From NCBI GenBank assembly GCA_003427395.1, contig BFEA01000656.1:62150-126149 (forward strand): DNA of 64,000 nucleotides, written 5' to 3'. Numbering within the stretch: the stretch's first letter is position 1; each line of letters begins with the position of its first letter. Of the stretch, positions 54,656 through 64,000 are shown piece after piece. The DNA comes from Chara braunii. Its lineage: Eukaryota; Streptophyta; Charophyceae; Charales; Characeae. Under the pieces are notes generated by a model. The model was not told where the DNA came from. It worked only from the letters and a program-made list of their open reading frames with translations, and searched no databases. The translations under genes were made by a program, and so were the position numbers.

Positions 54656-54886
54656 ACTAGGTATACTAGGCAAATTTGCCCATCAGTATGAGACGGCGGA
54701 GGCAGGAAGGGGATGAGCAGAGCATGGAGATGGAGGACGTGGAGGGCACGGACGATGCGGGGAACACGGTAAAACGTTCAATAAAAAGACGTGGCCGAAG
54801 CCAAGATACCGACAACGTGTACACGTGTACCTCAGTATCGTGCACACGGACGAGGATTCCCGAGACATAGGACAAGACGACATGCA

Positions 54887-55045
54887 GAAGACATGCGACT
54901 GAGAGGGATCCCGGCGTGAAAACACCAGACGGAGAGTCGAAGAACAGTTGAGAATGAACAGGAAGAGGAAAGGAAGGCGAGAGCTGCGGGACGAGGAGGG
55001 AAGAAACACAGGGATTGTTGTGGCGAAAATCTAAAACACGCACAA

Positions 55046-55078
<33 letters not shown>

Positions 55079-55236
55079 CCAGACAGATTTGAATCGTTTG
55101 TTGGTTTGTTTGCTCTGTTGGAGAAGACATGCGAATGAGAGGGATCCCGACGAGAAAACATCAAGCTGAGAGTCGAATAACAGCTGAAAATAAACGGGAA
55201 GAGAGCTGCGGGACGAGTGGGGGAAGAAACACAGAG
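54887..55236. repeat. Direct repeat, about 120 bp, 236 bp apart
   Basis: GAAGACATGCGACTGAGAGG at 54,887 and GAAGACATGCGAATGAGAGG at 55,125 start two diverged copies that share CGAGAGCTGCGGGACGAG-like ends. A poly-A run lies between them at 55,059-55,078. Confidence 0.7.
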
Positions 55237-55420
55237 GCAAAAGAACGCGACAAACATGAGGAGGGAAGAGATGACATGAGAGCTGAAGCAACGAGAGAGG
55301 GTAAGCTACTAAGCTAGAACATATACAAGGCCACTGGAGAAAGACGGACATGTGAAGGGGGAAAGAGGGAGAGGGAGAGAGTAGGAACCGCAGGGGCCGG
55401 GGCCGGGGGGGGGACTGAGA
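55237..55420. other. No gene; purine-rich
   Basis: GA-rich low-complexity sequence leads to a G-run and the adapter remnant. Confidence 0.5.
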
Positions 55421-55458
55421 CTGTCTCTTATACACATCTAGATGTGTATAAGAGACAG
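55421..55458. other. Nextera junction adapter left in assembly
   Basis: The same 38-nt mosaic-end junction as at 32,204-32,241, here without an N gap. Sequence on its two sides may not be contiguous in the genome. Confidence 0.98.
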
Positions 55459-55533
55459 GATCTGTATCTGTCCCGAGAACTGCACTAAATACAGCTATAT
55501 AACGACCGCATGTTGTGTTCGGAGGAATCAGGT
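55459..55533. repeat. MITE family 1 half copy
   Basis: ACAGCTATATAACGACCGC and GTGTTCGGAGGAATCAGGTAG form the right half; the left half is absent and the adapter junction lies exactly where it should begin. Confidence 0.6.
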
Positions 55534-55596
55534 AGGGGGAAAAAGAATAACGTCGGCGCGAAGACAACGAGCCCGCGGCAATGGGCGCGCAAGGTG

Positions 55597-55952
55597 GGGA
55601 ACTGAGGGGAAAGGGACGACAGAAGGCGGAGGGTAACCAATCGAGGGGGTCGGGGGCAAAGGAAGGGGGGGGGGGGGGGGGGGGATCGAAGCGAATTGAA
55701 GGGAAGGAGAGCAGAGAGGAAGCAGCACGGGAGGAGATCAAGGGGGAGAACTGACGAGAGGAGAGCTACCCTTCTTCCCCGTGTCGGGGGAAGTGAGGGA
55801 AAACGGGCGATAGAAGGCGGAGGGTGACCAATCGAGGGGGGCGGGATGGAGATCGTAGCGGATTGAAGGTAAGGAGACCAAGAGAGGAATCAGCACGGGA
55901 GGAGATCGAGGGGGAGGGCTGACGATAGGAGAGCTACCGTTCTTTCCCCGAG
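55597..55952. repeat. Tandem duplication, about 189 bp
   Basis: Two copies (from 55,597 and from 55,786) share AGAAGGCGGAGGGT, CCAATCGAGGGGG, TCAGCACGGGAGGAGATC and GGAGAGCTACC. A G-run in the first copy accounts for length differences. Confidence 0.82.
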
Positions 55953-55964
55953 CACAGCACCCGG

Positions 55965-56050
55965 TCAATAGAGATGTATTTCGTGCAACTCTCAGGTCAG
56001 ATACAGACATAATGACCGGGGCGTGGTGTTCGGGGGAAGAAGGTCGTGAA
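55965..56050. repeat. MITE family 1 half copy
   Basis: GACATAATGACCGGGGCG and GTTCGGGGGAAGAAGGT match the right half of the family. Confidence 0.6.
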
Positions 56051-57004
56051 GCGGCGATGGAGGACGGGGTAGAGTGAAGAAGACGAATGAGCGGAGGAAC
56101 TAGGAGATGACAGCAGGGAGGGACGATGGTTTATACGTGTGACATTGAAAGCCTAAGAACGACATAGTAGAGGAAAGGACGAGGATGAGGGAGGGGCGGA
56201 CGCCGGGCAACTCTGCGGGGAGACGGGAAGGTAGGAGGACGGCGCGGAGGAATTCCTCGAGGAGACAAGAGAGAGGAGAAAGGAAACAGAGGGAGCGAGA
56301 GGGAGGAGAAATTAAGCGGAGGAACGAGTGCGAGCGTAGTCATACTAGGAATTCCCTGAATATCTCTCAGCGCAATTATGGATCAGAATGCATGTATCTC
56401 ACTGCAAATAAGGCTAGAAACCAGTCGTGAATATGGCTTCAGATAAACCCGCGACTGCAGAAAGGAAAGCGGGAAATATCAGAGAGAGGAAGCAACGAGG
56501 GTAAAAGCGCGGGAAGGAATCGAGATGGAGCGGGAGAAGTGAAGTGCAAGGAAGTGGAAAAAGATCGCACGAAGGACGAGATGAGGACACAGTAGCGCGC
56601 GGAGAATTCCGCGCGAGAGGAGGGCAGCATGCACGGAATAGCGCGAGGAGTAGCGCGAGGAGTTGCGCGCGGAAGAAGGCCAAATGTGCGCGAAAGGAAG
56701 CGAGCATGCGTGGAATAGCGCGAGGAGTAGCACGAGGAGTACCGCGCGGAAGAAGGGCAGAAGTAATTTCACTCGCGCTCTCTCGTCACCCCACCTGCTC
56801 TGTCTCCCATTACTCCGCGCACATCTGGCCTTCCGCGCACGCTGGCCTTCTTCCGCGCGCTTCTCGTCTCGTCCTTCGCGCGCTCTTTTTCCGATTCCTC
56901 GCACTCTTCCCCACCCCATCTCGATTCCTTCACGCGGTCTATCGTCCCACCACCTGCTCGTTCTCCCACCACTCTGCGCACATCTGGCCTTCTTCAGCGC
57001 GAAT
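56051..57004. repeat. Low-complexity purine block inverted into pyrimidine block
   Basis: Up to about 56,765 the plus strand is purine-rich with GCGCGAGGAGTAGC-type units; after that it is pyrimidine-rich with partly complementary units. TGCGCGCGGAAGAAGGCC near 56,665 is matched inverted by GGCCTTCTTCCGCGCGC near 56,845. The two long overlapping plus-strand ORFs are by-products of this composition. Confidence 0.7.
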
Positions 57005-57215
57005 ACTCCGCGCGCTACTCTGCCCTCACTTCTCCGCGCGCTACTCTGCCCTCACTTCTCCGCGCGCTACTCTGCCCTCACTTCTCCGCCAGCTACTCTG
57101 CCCTCACTTCTCCACCAGCTACTCTGCCCTCACTTCTCCGCGCGCTACTCTGCCCTCACTTCTCCGCCAGCTACTCTGCCCTCACTTCTCCGGCCGCTAC
57201 TCTGCCCTCTTCTCG
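57005..57215. repeat. 26-bp tandem array, eight copies
   Basis: CTACTCTGCCCTCACTTCTC followed by CGCGCG or CGCCAG repeats eight times. A 26-bp period shifts the frame every unit, which argues against coding. Confidence 0.93.
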
Positions 57216-58337
57216 TCCTTCGCGCGCTCGTTTCCAATTCCTCGCACTTCTTCCCCCCATCTCGACTCCTTCCCGCGCTTTTCCCCTCATTATTTCCACG
57301 TGGCGACGGTACTATCCTCCTGCGTGCCGGAGTGTCAATCGCGCTACGTGGCGGAGTGGCGATCGTGCCAAGCGGCGGAGTGGCAATTGTGCCAACGCGG
57401 CTAGACACATAAGCGGACGGATAAGGAGGTTAAACGGGGAACACCACCACACGTACGAAAGGAGTCTGAGCAGGAGTGAGCCACAGTTGGGAGACGGGGG
57501 AACACAGCGGGAAGAGCGAAACCGTGGAACTAAAAGACGCGCGCAAACGTGCAACCTTCGTGCGGAATGGCGAACAAATAACCACACGACGAAGGTGGGG
57601 GTCGAGGAGGAGGGTTTATCAAAAGCAGAAGACGAGAGCAGTCATTTTTGGGTGGAGAGAGGGGACAGAGAGACACAGAGAGAGAGAGAGAGAAGAACAA
57701 GCACAAACACAGAAACTGATACAAGTATCAAAAAGAACACTGCGAAAGCGCAAGGGATATACCAGTCTATGGACTCCGGGCAGATACGCCCCCTATCCCC
57801 CAATACCCGCCGCCCCTCCCCCCCCCCAAAAAAAACACACGCGAGCTCCACAAGGACTCCGAAAGTCCATGCGTCTACCGACGATACAAACGCACAGCAA
57901 ATATGAGACATGACATAATCCGATCACCCAGGGGCGATGCATAGGGTGAAAAATAGATAGAGTATTGTTAGACGTATAGGACGGAGACAGAGAACTAGAC
58001 AAGCACGGAGATGGAGAGGGGGAGGGCTGAGAGTGCGCAAGCAGCTGAAGGGGAGGAAGGCGAGGGGAAGAGAGAGAGAGATAAAGAGAGCTGAAGGATT
58101 CGAGAAAGTCATGGAGAGAGCACAACTTGTGAGACGGGCCACGACGGAGAAAGGCATGGCGTCAAAGAGAAGAAGACAGAAAGAAGGAAAGAGATAAAGA
58201 AGGAAAGAGAGAAGGAAGGAAAACGAGAGAGACAGAAAGAGAGAGCGGTGGGCGAACGCAATGCGCTACAAAATGTTATGCGCGGAGCTGTCGAGATTCT
58301 GCACTTCCTCCTGAAGACGCAAGCGCTGACGGGAGTA
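57216..58337. other. No recognisable gene; purine-rich patches
   Basis: A short GGCGGAGTGGC-type repeat lies at 57,345-57,400 and GA-rich patches near 57,660-57,695 and 58,070-58,240. No protein family is recognised. Confidence 0.45.
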
Positions 58338-58456
58338 CGGGCCTCGCCGCTCCACTGGTCAAACACCAACAATTTGGATCTCTCTATCGAGACCACCCAG
58401 TCTTTGTCCCGATTCATTGAAAACGTTGGCGTTTGGCGAGTGGTGCGGCGAGCCCC
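58338..58456. mobile_element. MITE family 2, best copy
   Basis: Left arm CGGGCCTCGCCGCTCCACTG, continuing TCAAACACCAAC, is matched inverted by GTTGGCGTTTGGCGAGTGG then GCGGCGAGCC; arms of about 35 bp, total about 119 bp. Confidence 0.8.
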
Positions 58457-58565
58457 CCTATACATAACTGCGGTCGTTCGCGTTATACATAATCAGATTA
58501 GATAATCCGCCTTCGCCTGCGCGCGCACATCACCCGTCTCTTCCACCCGCACAAAAGCGCAAGGG

Positions 58566-58817
58566 TTCTCTCTCTTTTTCTCGATCGCTCTTACAGAACG
58601 CCGTTATATCGTTATCCCTCCCCAGTTCTTTTTTCTTTCCCCCCCTCCATTCAACCCTTCAAATAGGACGGTCGTATGTCCACCAACTGGCCTAGCTCAG
58701 TTGGTGTGTGACCGTCCTATTTGAAGGGTTGAATGGAGGGGGGGAAAGAAAAAAGAAGTGGGGAGGGATAACGATATAACGGCGTTCTGTAAGAGCGATC
58801 GAGAAAAAGAGAGAGAA
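58566..58817. repeat. Near-perfect 108-bp inverted repeat (long hairpin)
   Basis: 58,566-58,673 is the reverse complement of 58,710-58,817 with one mismatch. The 36-bp spacer contains a smaller palindrome (ACCAACTG...CAGTTGGT) and a tRNA-box-A-like TGGCCTAGCTCAGTTGGT. The outer ends are GA/CT-rich. Confidence 0.95.
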
Positions 58818-60208
58818 AGAGAGAGAGAGAGAGAGCAACGCTGAAGATGTCCGTTGCAGTGTGGAGCATAGACCGGTTTTCACTCCGGATGAGGCGGCGG
58901 TTTCATACTTGGCAATCAAGGATATACAACAATATACTAGGACCACCTGGCACGTACCTGACCGCAAGCGAAATACTCGTCAAGAGAATTAGTCCCGATA
59001 AGCCGTTTATTCTCTCAACCACCGAACGACACAAGATTTTTGTCGCGACGCCATAAACACAAACATGAAACGCTTGGAAAGAAATTTACGGACCCATGTG
59101 ATAGATACGACGCTGATCAACGGTACATTGAGATGATTGATTAGGCATGGAAACGACAGAAAGAGGAAGCTGAGAGAAGCGGGCGGAAGAGGCGACAACG
59201 GAAAGAGGAGAGAAGAAAATGGGTGAAAAGAGGCAGAAGAGTGAACAGGACGAGGAGAGGAGAGGAAGCGCAGAGAAAAGGAGAGGAGGCGAAAGGGACA
59301 AAGAGGAGAGGAGGAAGACCAGAAGAACAGGAGCGCAACAGGCGGAAGAAAGGGGGAATTGAGACAAATAAGAGCGGCGCACCGTGTGGAAAGACAACAA
59401 CGAGAAGAGCAGTAGGCAAGGAGCAACAGAACGATGGGGAGAGGGAATAGAAGGGGATGATGGAGTGGGGGCAAAAGTGGGAGTTGGGGCCCTGAAGGAC
59501 ATCACGGAGGGAGAGAAAGAGTGAGATAGGAGAAGGAGAGCGAAGTGCTCACACACCGCTAATCCCACGAGCGTTCCTTCGCTTCACAGGGCCTCGCCGT
59601 CCCGTTACTCGCAAAATTCCACGGGTGATCGATCGCTTCACAGGGCCTCGCCAAGCGTATAATATGGCAAGCTCGTCTTCAAAAATCAGAAGGTGGAAGA
59701 TGCACTTCCCATTACTTTTATCGTTTTTATATTCGGTGACTGATGAAGTGATTGCTCCGCTGCCAACGTTCAAATTTCGTTCCCGGTTTGATTGAAAATA
59801 CGAGGAAAAGGAAGGAAGGGGAAAAGAGCGCCGCCGGGGCGGGGGGGGAAGGGGGGGGGCGTGGGAAGATAACCTGACCCCATAACTGACCCCATAAAAC
59901 AACGATAATTGCCATCGTCGAAGTTCAATTTTATTTACGGTTTGATTAAAAATACAAATGACGAGGAGGGGGACGAAGGAGAGGGACTCTCCACATGCAC
60001 AAAATACAAAAAATACGGCGGTGTATCTTCCCAGATTCTAGCGGAAGATTCATTCTCATTTTACACATCTGCTGAGTAGTCGAGCGAGGCCCAATTGCCA
60101 TCATCAGAGTTCAGTTTTATTCAACAAGGTTTGATTGAAAGTACGCATGAAGATGAGGAGGAAGGGGAGAAGAAAGAAGGGGGAAGGTAGACGGACTGGG
60201 CCACAGTT
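58818..60208. other. No recognisable gene; GA-rich tract
   Basis: A purine-rich stretch fills about 59,150-59,560. CAGGGCCTCGCC occurs twice near 59,587-59,650, possibly decayed MITE family 2 ends. G-runs lie near 59,838-59,860. Confidence 0.45.
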
Positions 60209-60331
60209 AGGGCCTAGTTGCACCACTCGCCGCCATCCGCCAAAATTCTGAATGAATCTGAACAGCGGATTTGTCCTGATGCATTCAAAATGTTGTCCGA
60301 TCGCGAGAGTAGTGCAACTACGGTAGGTCCT
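60209..60331. mobile_element. MITE family 2 copy
   Basis: AGGGCCTAGTTGCACCACTC at the left is matched inverted by GAGTAGTGCAACTACGG and GTAGGTCCT at the right. The interior has GAATGAATCTGAACAGC as in the related copies. Confidence 0.78.
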
Positions 60332-62076
60332 TAACAACAGAGTATCAGGGAAGAAAAAACGACGGGGAGAAGTTCTCAGAGAACAATCGTTTGAAAACTG
60401 TCATTGGTATCGCCAACCTAACAACCGCCAAGATCGCGGAAGGCATACTCGCGCTCAGACTGTCCCGACTGAATATGTCCGTTATTGCCGTCAAATACGC
60501 CCTCCTAACCTTTAAAGCCATCCACAATTGAACACGTGTCCGCAGGTGTTCATCTCTCACCGACCTGCAACACGTTTCCTGGAGCCTCGCCAGACTAGTA
60601 GCGACTCACGGAACGCGAGAAATCGCGGGCGCATGCATCTTCACATAGAGGGTGGCGAGATGCATCAGCTGCTATGAATAGTGACAAAGGTACCTGGCCA
60701 CCTTCTGCGTGAACATGCATGCGCCCGCCATTCCCGCGTTTCATGAGAAGTGCGGCGAGGTCCTTGGGAAGGTCCAGGCGGGCGAGAGCGAGCGAGGAGG
60801 AACAGAAAGGGCGGGAAGAGGAAGACCAAAAGCGGAAAACGGAAGACGAGGGAGGCAAGAGGAAAACGAAACCGGAAACGACAAAGAAGAAGGAAGATAA
60901 AAAGAGCGGGAGTAAGAGAGAAAGACGACCGCGGAACTCACCAGTTTCGCCTGCATGTGGCTGGTCCCGAGAGTCGCCATATCTTTCCCGCCTTTTTTTT
61001 GGACTCCGATTCTCACAGCTCCGCAAGTTCACGATCCAAGCTCCGATCCGATCAAGTCCCGCCAATTCTGCGTAGGCGGGGTTCGTTCGCGTTTGCTTCC
61101 CGCCGACACGCCACAGCGGAGTTTGTTAGCGTTAGCGTGCGCGTGCCCGATGCTCTGCGCCTTTACGCTTACTGAACAAAGCGATCGTCGTTCCGGTCGG
61201 AATAGCGCGCAAGGCGTGAGACTGCGACGCGTGTTTGCACGGAGGATGGTCGCGCTGCGCGTCGACACACGAAACTCCGCGGCCTCACCGGCGTGACTGA
61301 TTCGTCAGACTTCCACGGTATCATTACTCAATCCTGCACCGCGGGCACAGTACATGCTGAGGGCAATGGTGCGCACGGGTCTGCTACGATTCCATCCACT
61401 GGGCCCTTTTCCATGGCCAGGAAACCCGGTTGCATGGCGGACAAACCCACTTGTGCATGCGCAGGGCCCTTTTGGGCAATGGGGAAGGGTGTTGGACGGA
61501 CCATCCCATGCCCAGGTAGTCGTGTGTGTCGTTCAAGTATTTGATCTCATTTGTCATTGTCATTTTTCATTTCGAATGGTTAGTACATGAGTTTTTTTTG
61601 TCATCTAGTGGAGGTTTCTATTTTCAGGTAATATCTGTCTGTAATATCTACAAGTCCAATCAAGCAAGCTGATATACCACGCAAAAGCGGGGTGCAACCA
61701 GGGCATGCGTAAAAAAGCCCGGACCGGCGCATCTCCGCCGGCGCAAATGTTTGCGTTAGGACCAGTTGCATTTCCGCCGGCAACGGAAGGAGGGCTCTGA
61801 CGAAGGTGTCTACCAGCACGATAGCGCCCGAGTGGAGGGTGTACCCGTCACCGAACCTTGAAGTATCGGGCATGGCGGTCGCCATGGAGGGGATACCCGC
61901 AGACACCCGGTATCCGGACCCAGAAAAGACTTGAAGCCAGTAAGAGAGTAGAAATGCGAAGAAGCCAGAATAGACGGAGTAGAGACATACAATCGCCGGA
62001 GGGAGACTAGGAGAATTAGGGTTGACATCAACCCGAAGTTGGCTTCGCAAACAACAAGTAAGGTAGAAGAGGAACG
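60332..62076. other. No recognisable gene; includes 5' region of the next LINE
   Basis: A purine-rich patch lies at 60,790-60,930. The several hundred bases before 62,077 are probably the 5' UTR of the LINE that follows, but its start cannot be placed by eye. Confidence 0.4.
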
Positions 62077-63691
62077 ATGGCGGAAGAAATGGCAGGAAGA
62101 GGGGCACGATCTCCTCCACCAGCACCGGATCAGCCAATGGAGGAAGATGAAGACCTGATAAGGGAACTCGCACGGCTCTGCTATGATGAAGGCATCTTCA
62201 CAGGGTCGATAGACCCGGGGGAGACGACAGTAAATGGACGAGAAGTCACCTTCAAAGTCAACGCAAGGATCGATAGAACAAAAGTCCAATGGCTCAAGGA
62301 TCATACAGTGACAGTGATCTTCAGAGAGGGAGCACGGTTTCTGCCGAGGAAGATAAAAGACGACGTGGTCAGAGCATACGAAGATGACCGACTGCAGGAC
62401 GGCACGTTCGACTCAACAACCTTTCGAAAGAGGCAGAGTCAAAGTGGAAAGCCCGAACGTGGTTTCGTACGTGGCAAAGAGTACTCAGATCAAGGAGTGG
62501 CTCTTGCAGAAAGGAAGAGATGAAGTTGTATTGGGCACGACGAAGTACGTGTTGGAGTTCAAGTCATGGCTGACACAAGCTCAACTAAAGGAGCAAAGAC
62601 GTCAGGAAGAAGAGGCTAATTTCTGGGTTGTGGTTGTTCAAGTACCATTGGGAGCGATGCTATACCTAGGACCAAAAGCGGCAAAAGCCATTGGCCCGGT
62701 CATTCACGCTCATCCACCGGAACCAGATCGTCAGAAACCCTCGTTAATCAACCTCAAGTTTGACTTGGAGCCATCGGCGTGGTCGAATATAAAGGATAAA
62801 ATCTCGGTTGTTACATTTGAGGGGGACACTCTGATTGTGAACATGGCGTCATCAAACACCCAAAGATGCAGGCGGTGTAGAGCCTTCTTTCACGATGAAT
62901 CGCAGTGCAGACGAAATCGGCAAAACCAAGGAAGCTCACAAGGGGTACAAGGCGACCCTCAAGGCTCATCGAGAAGACAACCAAGTTATTCGAGCCCGCT
63001 AGGGCCAGGACAAGGAGTGGAACCCGGCCCGAGTGCAACAGGAGGCGTACAAGACCATGGGGCGACTCAGAGTTACAACAATGCAATGTTCTCACCGGGG
63101 GGCAGATGAGGCGTAGACCAACCAAGATCGATATAACAAGTCTCTTTGGCCTTTGGGCCATGGATCTTCCCGCCGGACAGCAATCAGCCCCCATTATAAG
63201 GAGGATATGGCATCCCATACATTATACCGGATGAGAGATCCGGGTACGGAGTGGGAGGAATTGGGTTAACAGGGTATGCTGGAGCATATGGAGGGTATGG
63301 AGGGATGGCGATGGGAAACGGTCCTGGAGCTAGTTTCTTAGGGGGAAGAAACCCCGGAGGTGGGAACTTTGGAGGGACTAGTAGAGGAGAAACTCCGAGA
63401 GGGGAAGAGGACCAAGAAACACAAGACACGACAGAACCAAGGACAGGTGGATTGGAGGAGGAGAGACTTAGACAGGGCGAAAGGGGAATGGGTCCAATAG
63501 GACGAACAGGGCTGCGAGGAGGGTACGAGAGGAGGTCGCCGGGAACAGTGTATGGAAGGAGTACCTCAGGAGGGAAAAACACAGACGCTAGGATCCAGCG
63601 AGGAGCAGCGACGGGAGAGGTTTATGGATATGGCCAGGAGCAAGGAGGTCCAGGACAAGAAACTCTAAGGCTAGGCAGACTGCAAAGATAG
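62077..63691 (+). pseudogene. LINE ORF1 with zinc knuckle, second element; one frameshift, three stops
   Basis: It starts MAEEMAGRGARS and carries VQWLKDHTVTVIF and LLQKGRDEVVLGTTKYVLEF, which align with VEWLKEHAVTVLF and LRKGNDTVFLDGKTYEI of the LINE at 44-52 kb, then a knuckle CRRCRAFFHDESQC (C-x2-C-x4-H-x4-C). A single indel near 62,420-62,435 shifts the frame; after it the frame is broken by TGA 63,107, TAA 63,134 and TAA 63,197 and then runs open to 63,691 through a glycine-rich segment (GGYGIPYIIP, AGAYGGYGGMAMG). It belongs to the same LINE superfamily as the other element but is clearly a different subfamily. Confidence 0.85.
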
Positions 63692-64000
63692 AGGTCGCAG
63701 AGTCGAGAGACCGGAATAAACCGAAGAATAAGTCAAGAAGACGCAACTAGAAATGAAGGAAGGAACAAATCGATTCAAGGGATACCAGGGAAGCAGAGGA
63801 GGTTAAGCTGGGAAGGAAGTATGGTTTCAGCGATTAGAGGAGAGAGGTTAGAGTCATCGGCATCTGACGGGGCGATGGGTACATCGGGCTCAAAAACCAC
63901 AAGGAAGAGAACACCAGTTGCGGTAGGAAGTGGCCAACAAGATTTGATCGAAGCAAGAATCCTACCACTTTTCTGCACGATAATCAACGGGCACCTGCAA
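63692..64000 (+). other. Continuation of the LINE to the window edge
   Basis: Sequence between ORF1 and the expected endonuclease of ORF2. No endonuclease motif is reached before the window ends. Confidence 0.5.

Noticed and set aside
57005-57215. CRISPR-like array
   Set aside because: Units are contiguous without spacers and the host is eukaryotic; it is a tandem repeat.
56544-57412. Two overlapping plus-strand ORFs of 286 and 249 codons
   Set aside because: They run through low-complexity inverted blocks and a 26-bp array whose period is not a multiple of three; no domain is visible.
58566-58817. microRNA gene
   Set aside because: Arms are too long and too perfectly paired for a miRNA precursor; without small-RNA data a recent inverted duplication or chimera is likelier.

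Overview
This is a eukaryotic nuclear window: long spliceosomal introns, U6 snRNA-derived sequences, non-LTR retrotransposons, tRNA-headed SINE-like repeats, many small palindromic elements (MITEs), microsatellites, and gaps and adapter remnants of a draft short-read assembly. The one host gene I can reconstruct is a Rab5-type GTPase of the plant RABF2 (ARA7/RHA1) type, so the organism is very probably a streptophyte. The bloated, transposon-filled introns and the style of the repeats suggest a charophyte alga such as Chara; the genus is inference, the plant-type Rab5 is read from sequence.

Layout. 1-7,500: repeats only (a hammerhead-type repeat fragment, microsatellites, MITEs, a 176-bp tandem duplication). 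7,511-11,958 (minus): a heavily decayed LINE. 12,588-12,976: four tRNA-like SINE heads in a row. 14,700-17,100: MITE, tRNA-headed SINE, and inverted copies of the hammerhead repeat. 19,279-20,195: a 0.9-kb polypurine tract. 24,073-36,322 (minus): the RABF2 gene, six coding exons that join in frame to 189 codons plus stop; only the short first exon is missing. Its five introns hold U6 pseudogenes, MITEs, tandem duplications, an LTR-like dispersed family, a 320-N gap and a Nextera adapter remnant. 35,000-43,000: further copies of the LTR-like family, a Ty3/gypsy reverse-transcriptase scrap, and a duplicated block around a 21-N gap. 44,056-52,188 (minus): a nearly complete LINE with a candidate target-site duplication, damaged by one frameshift and three in-frame stops. 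52,278-55,540: MITEs and a cluster of hammerhead repeats, one of which folds as a complete type III hammerhead ribozyme. 55,600-61,600: purine-rich tandem repeats, a 26-bp satellite-like array, a 108-bp near-perfect hairpin and more MITEs. 62,077-64,000 (plus): the 5' end of a third LINE, whose ORF1 is homologous to that of the 44-52 kb element.

How it works together: apart from the endosomal Rab GTPase, nearly everything is mobile-element sediment. The LINEs are the likely source of the retrotransposition machinery that the non-autonomous elements (tRNA-headed SINEs, U6 pseudogenes, possibly the ribozyme repeat) would need. The most interesting item is the dispersed repeat carrying a hammerhead ribozyme, reminiscent of plant retrozymes, with at least seven partial or complete copies in this window.
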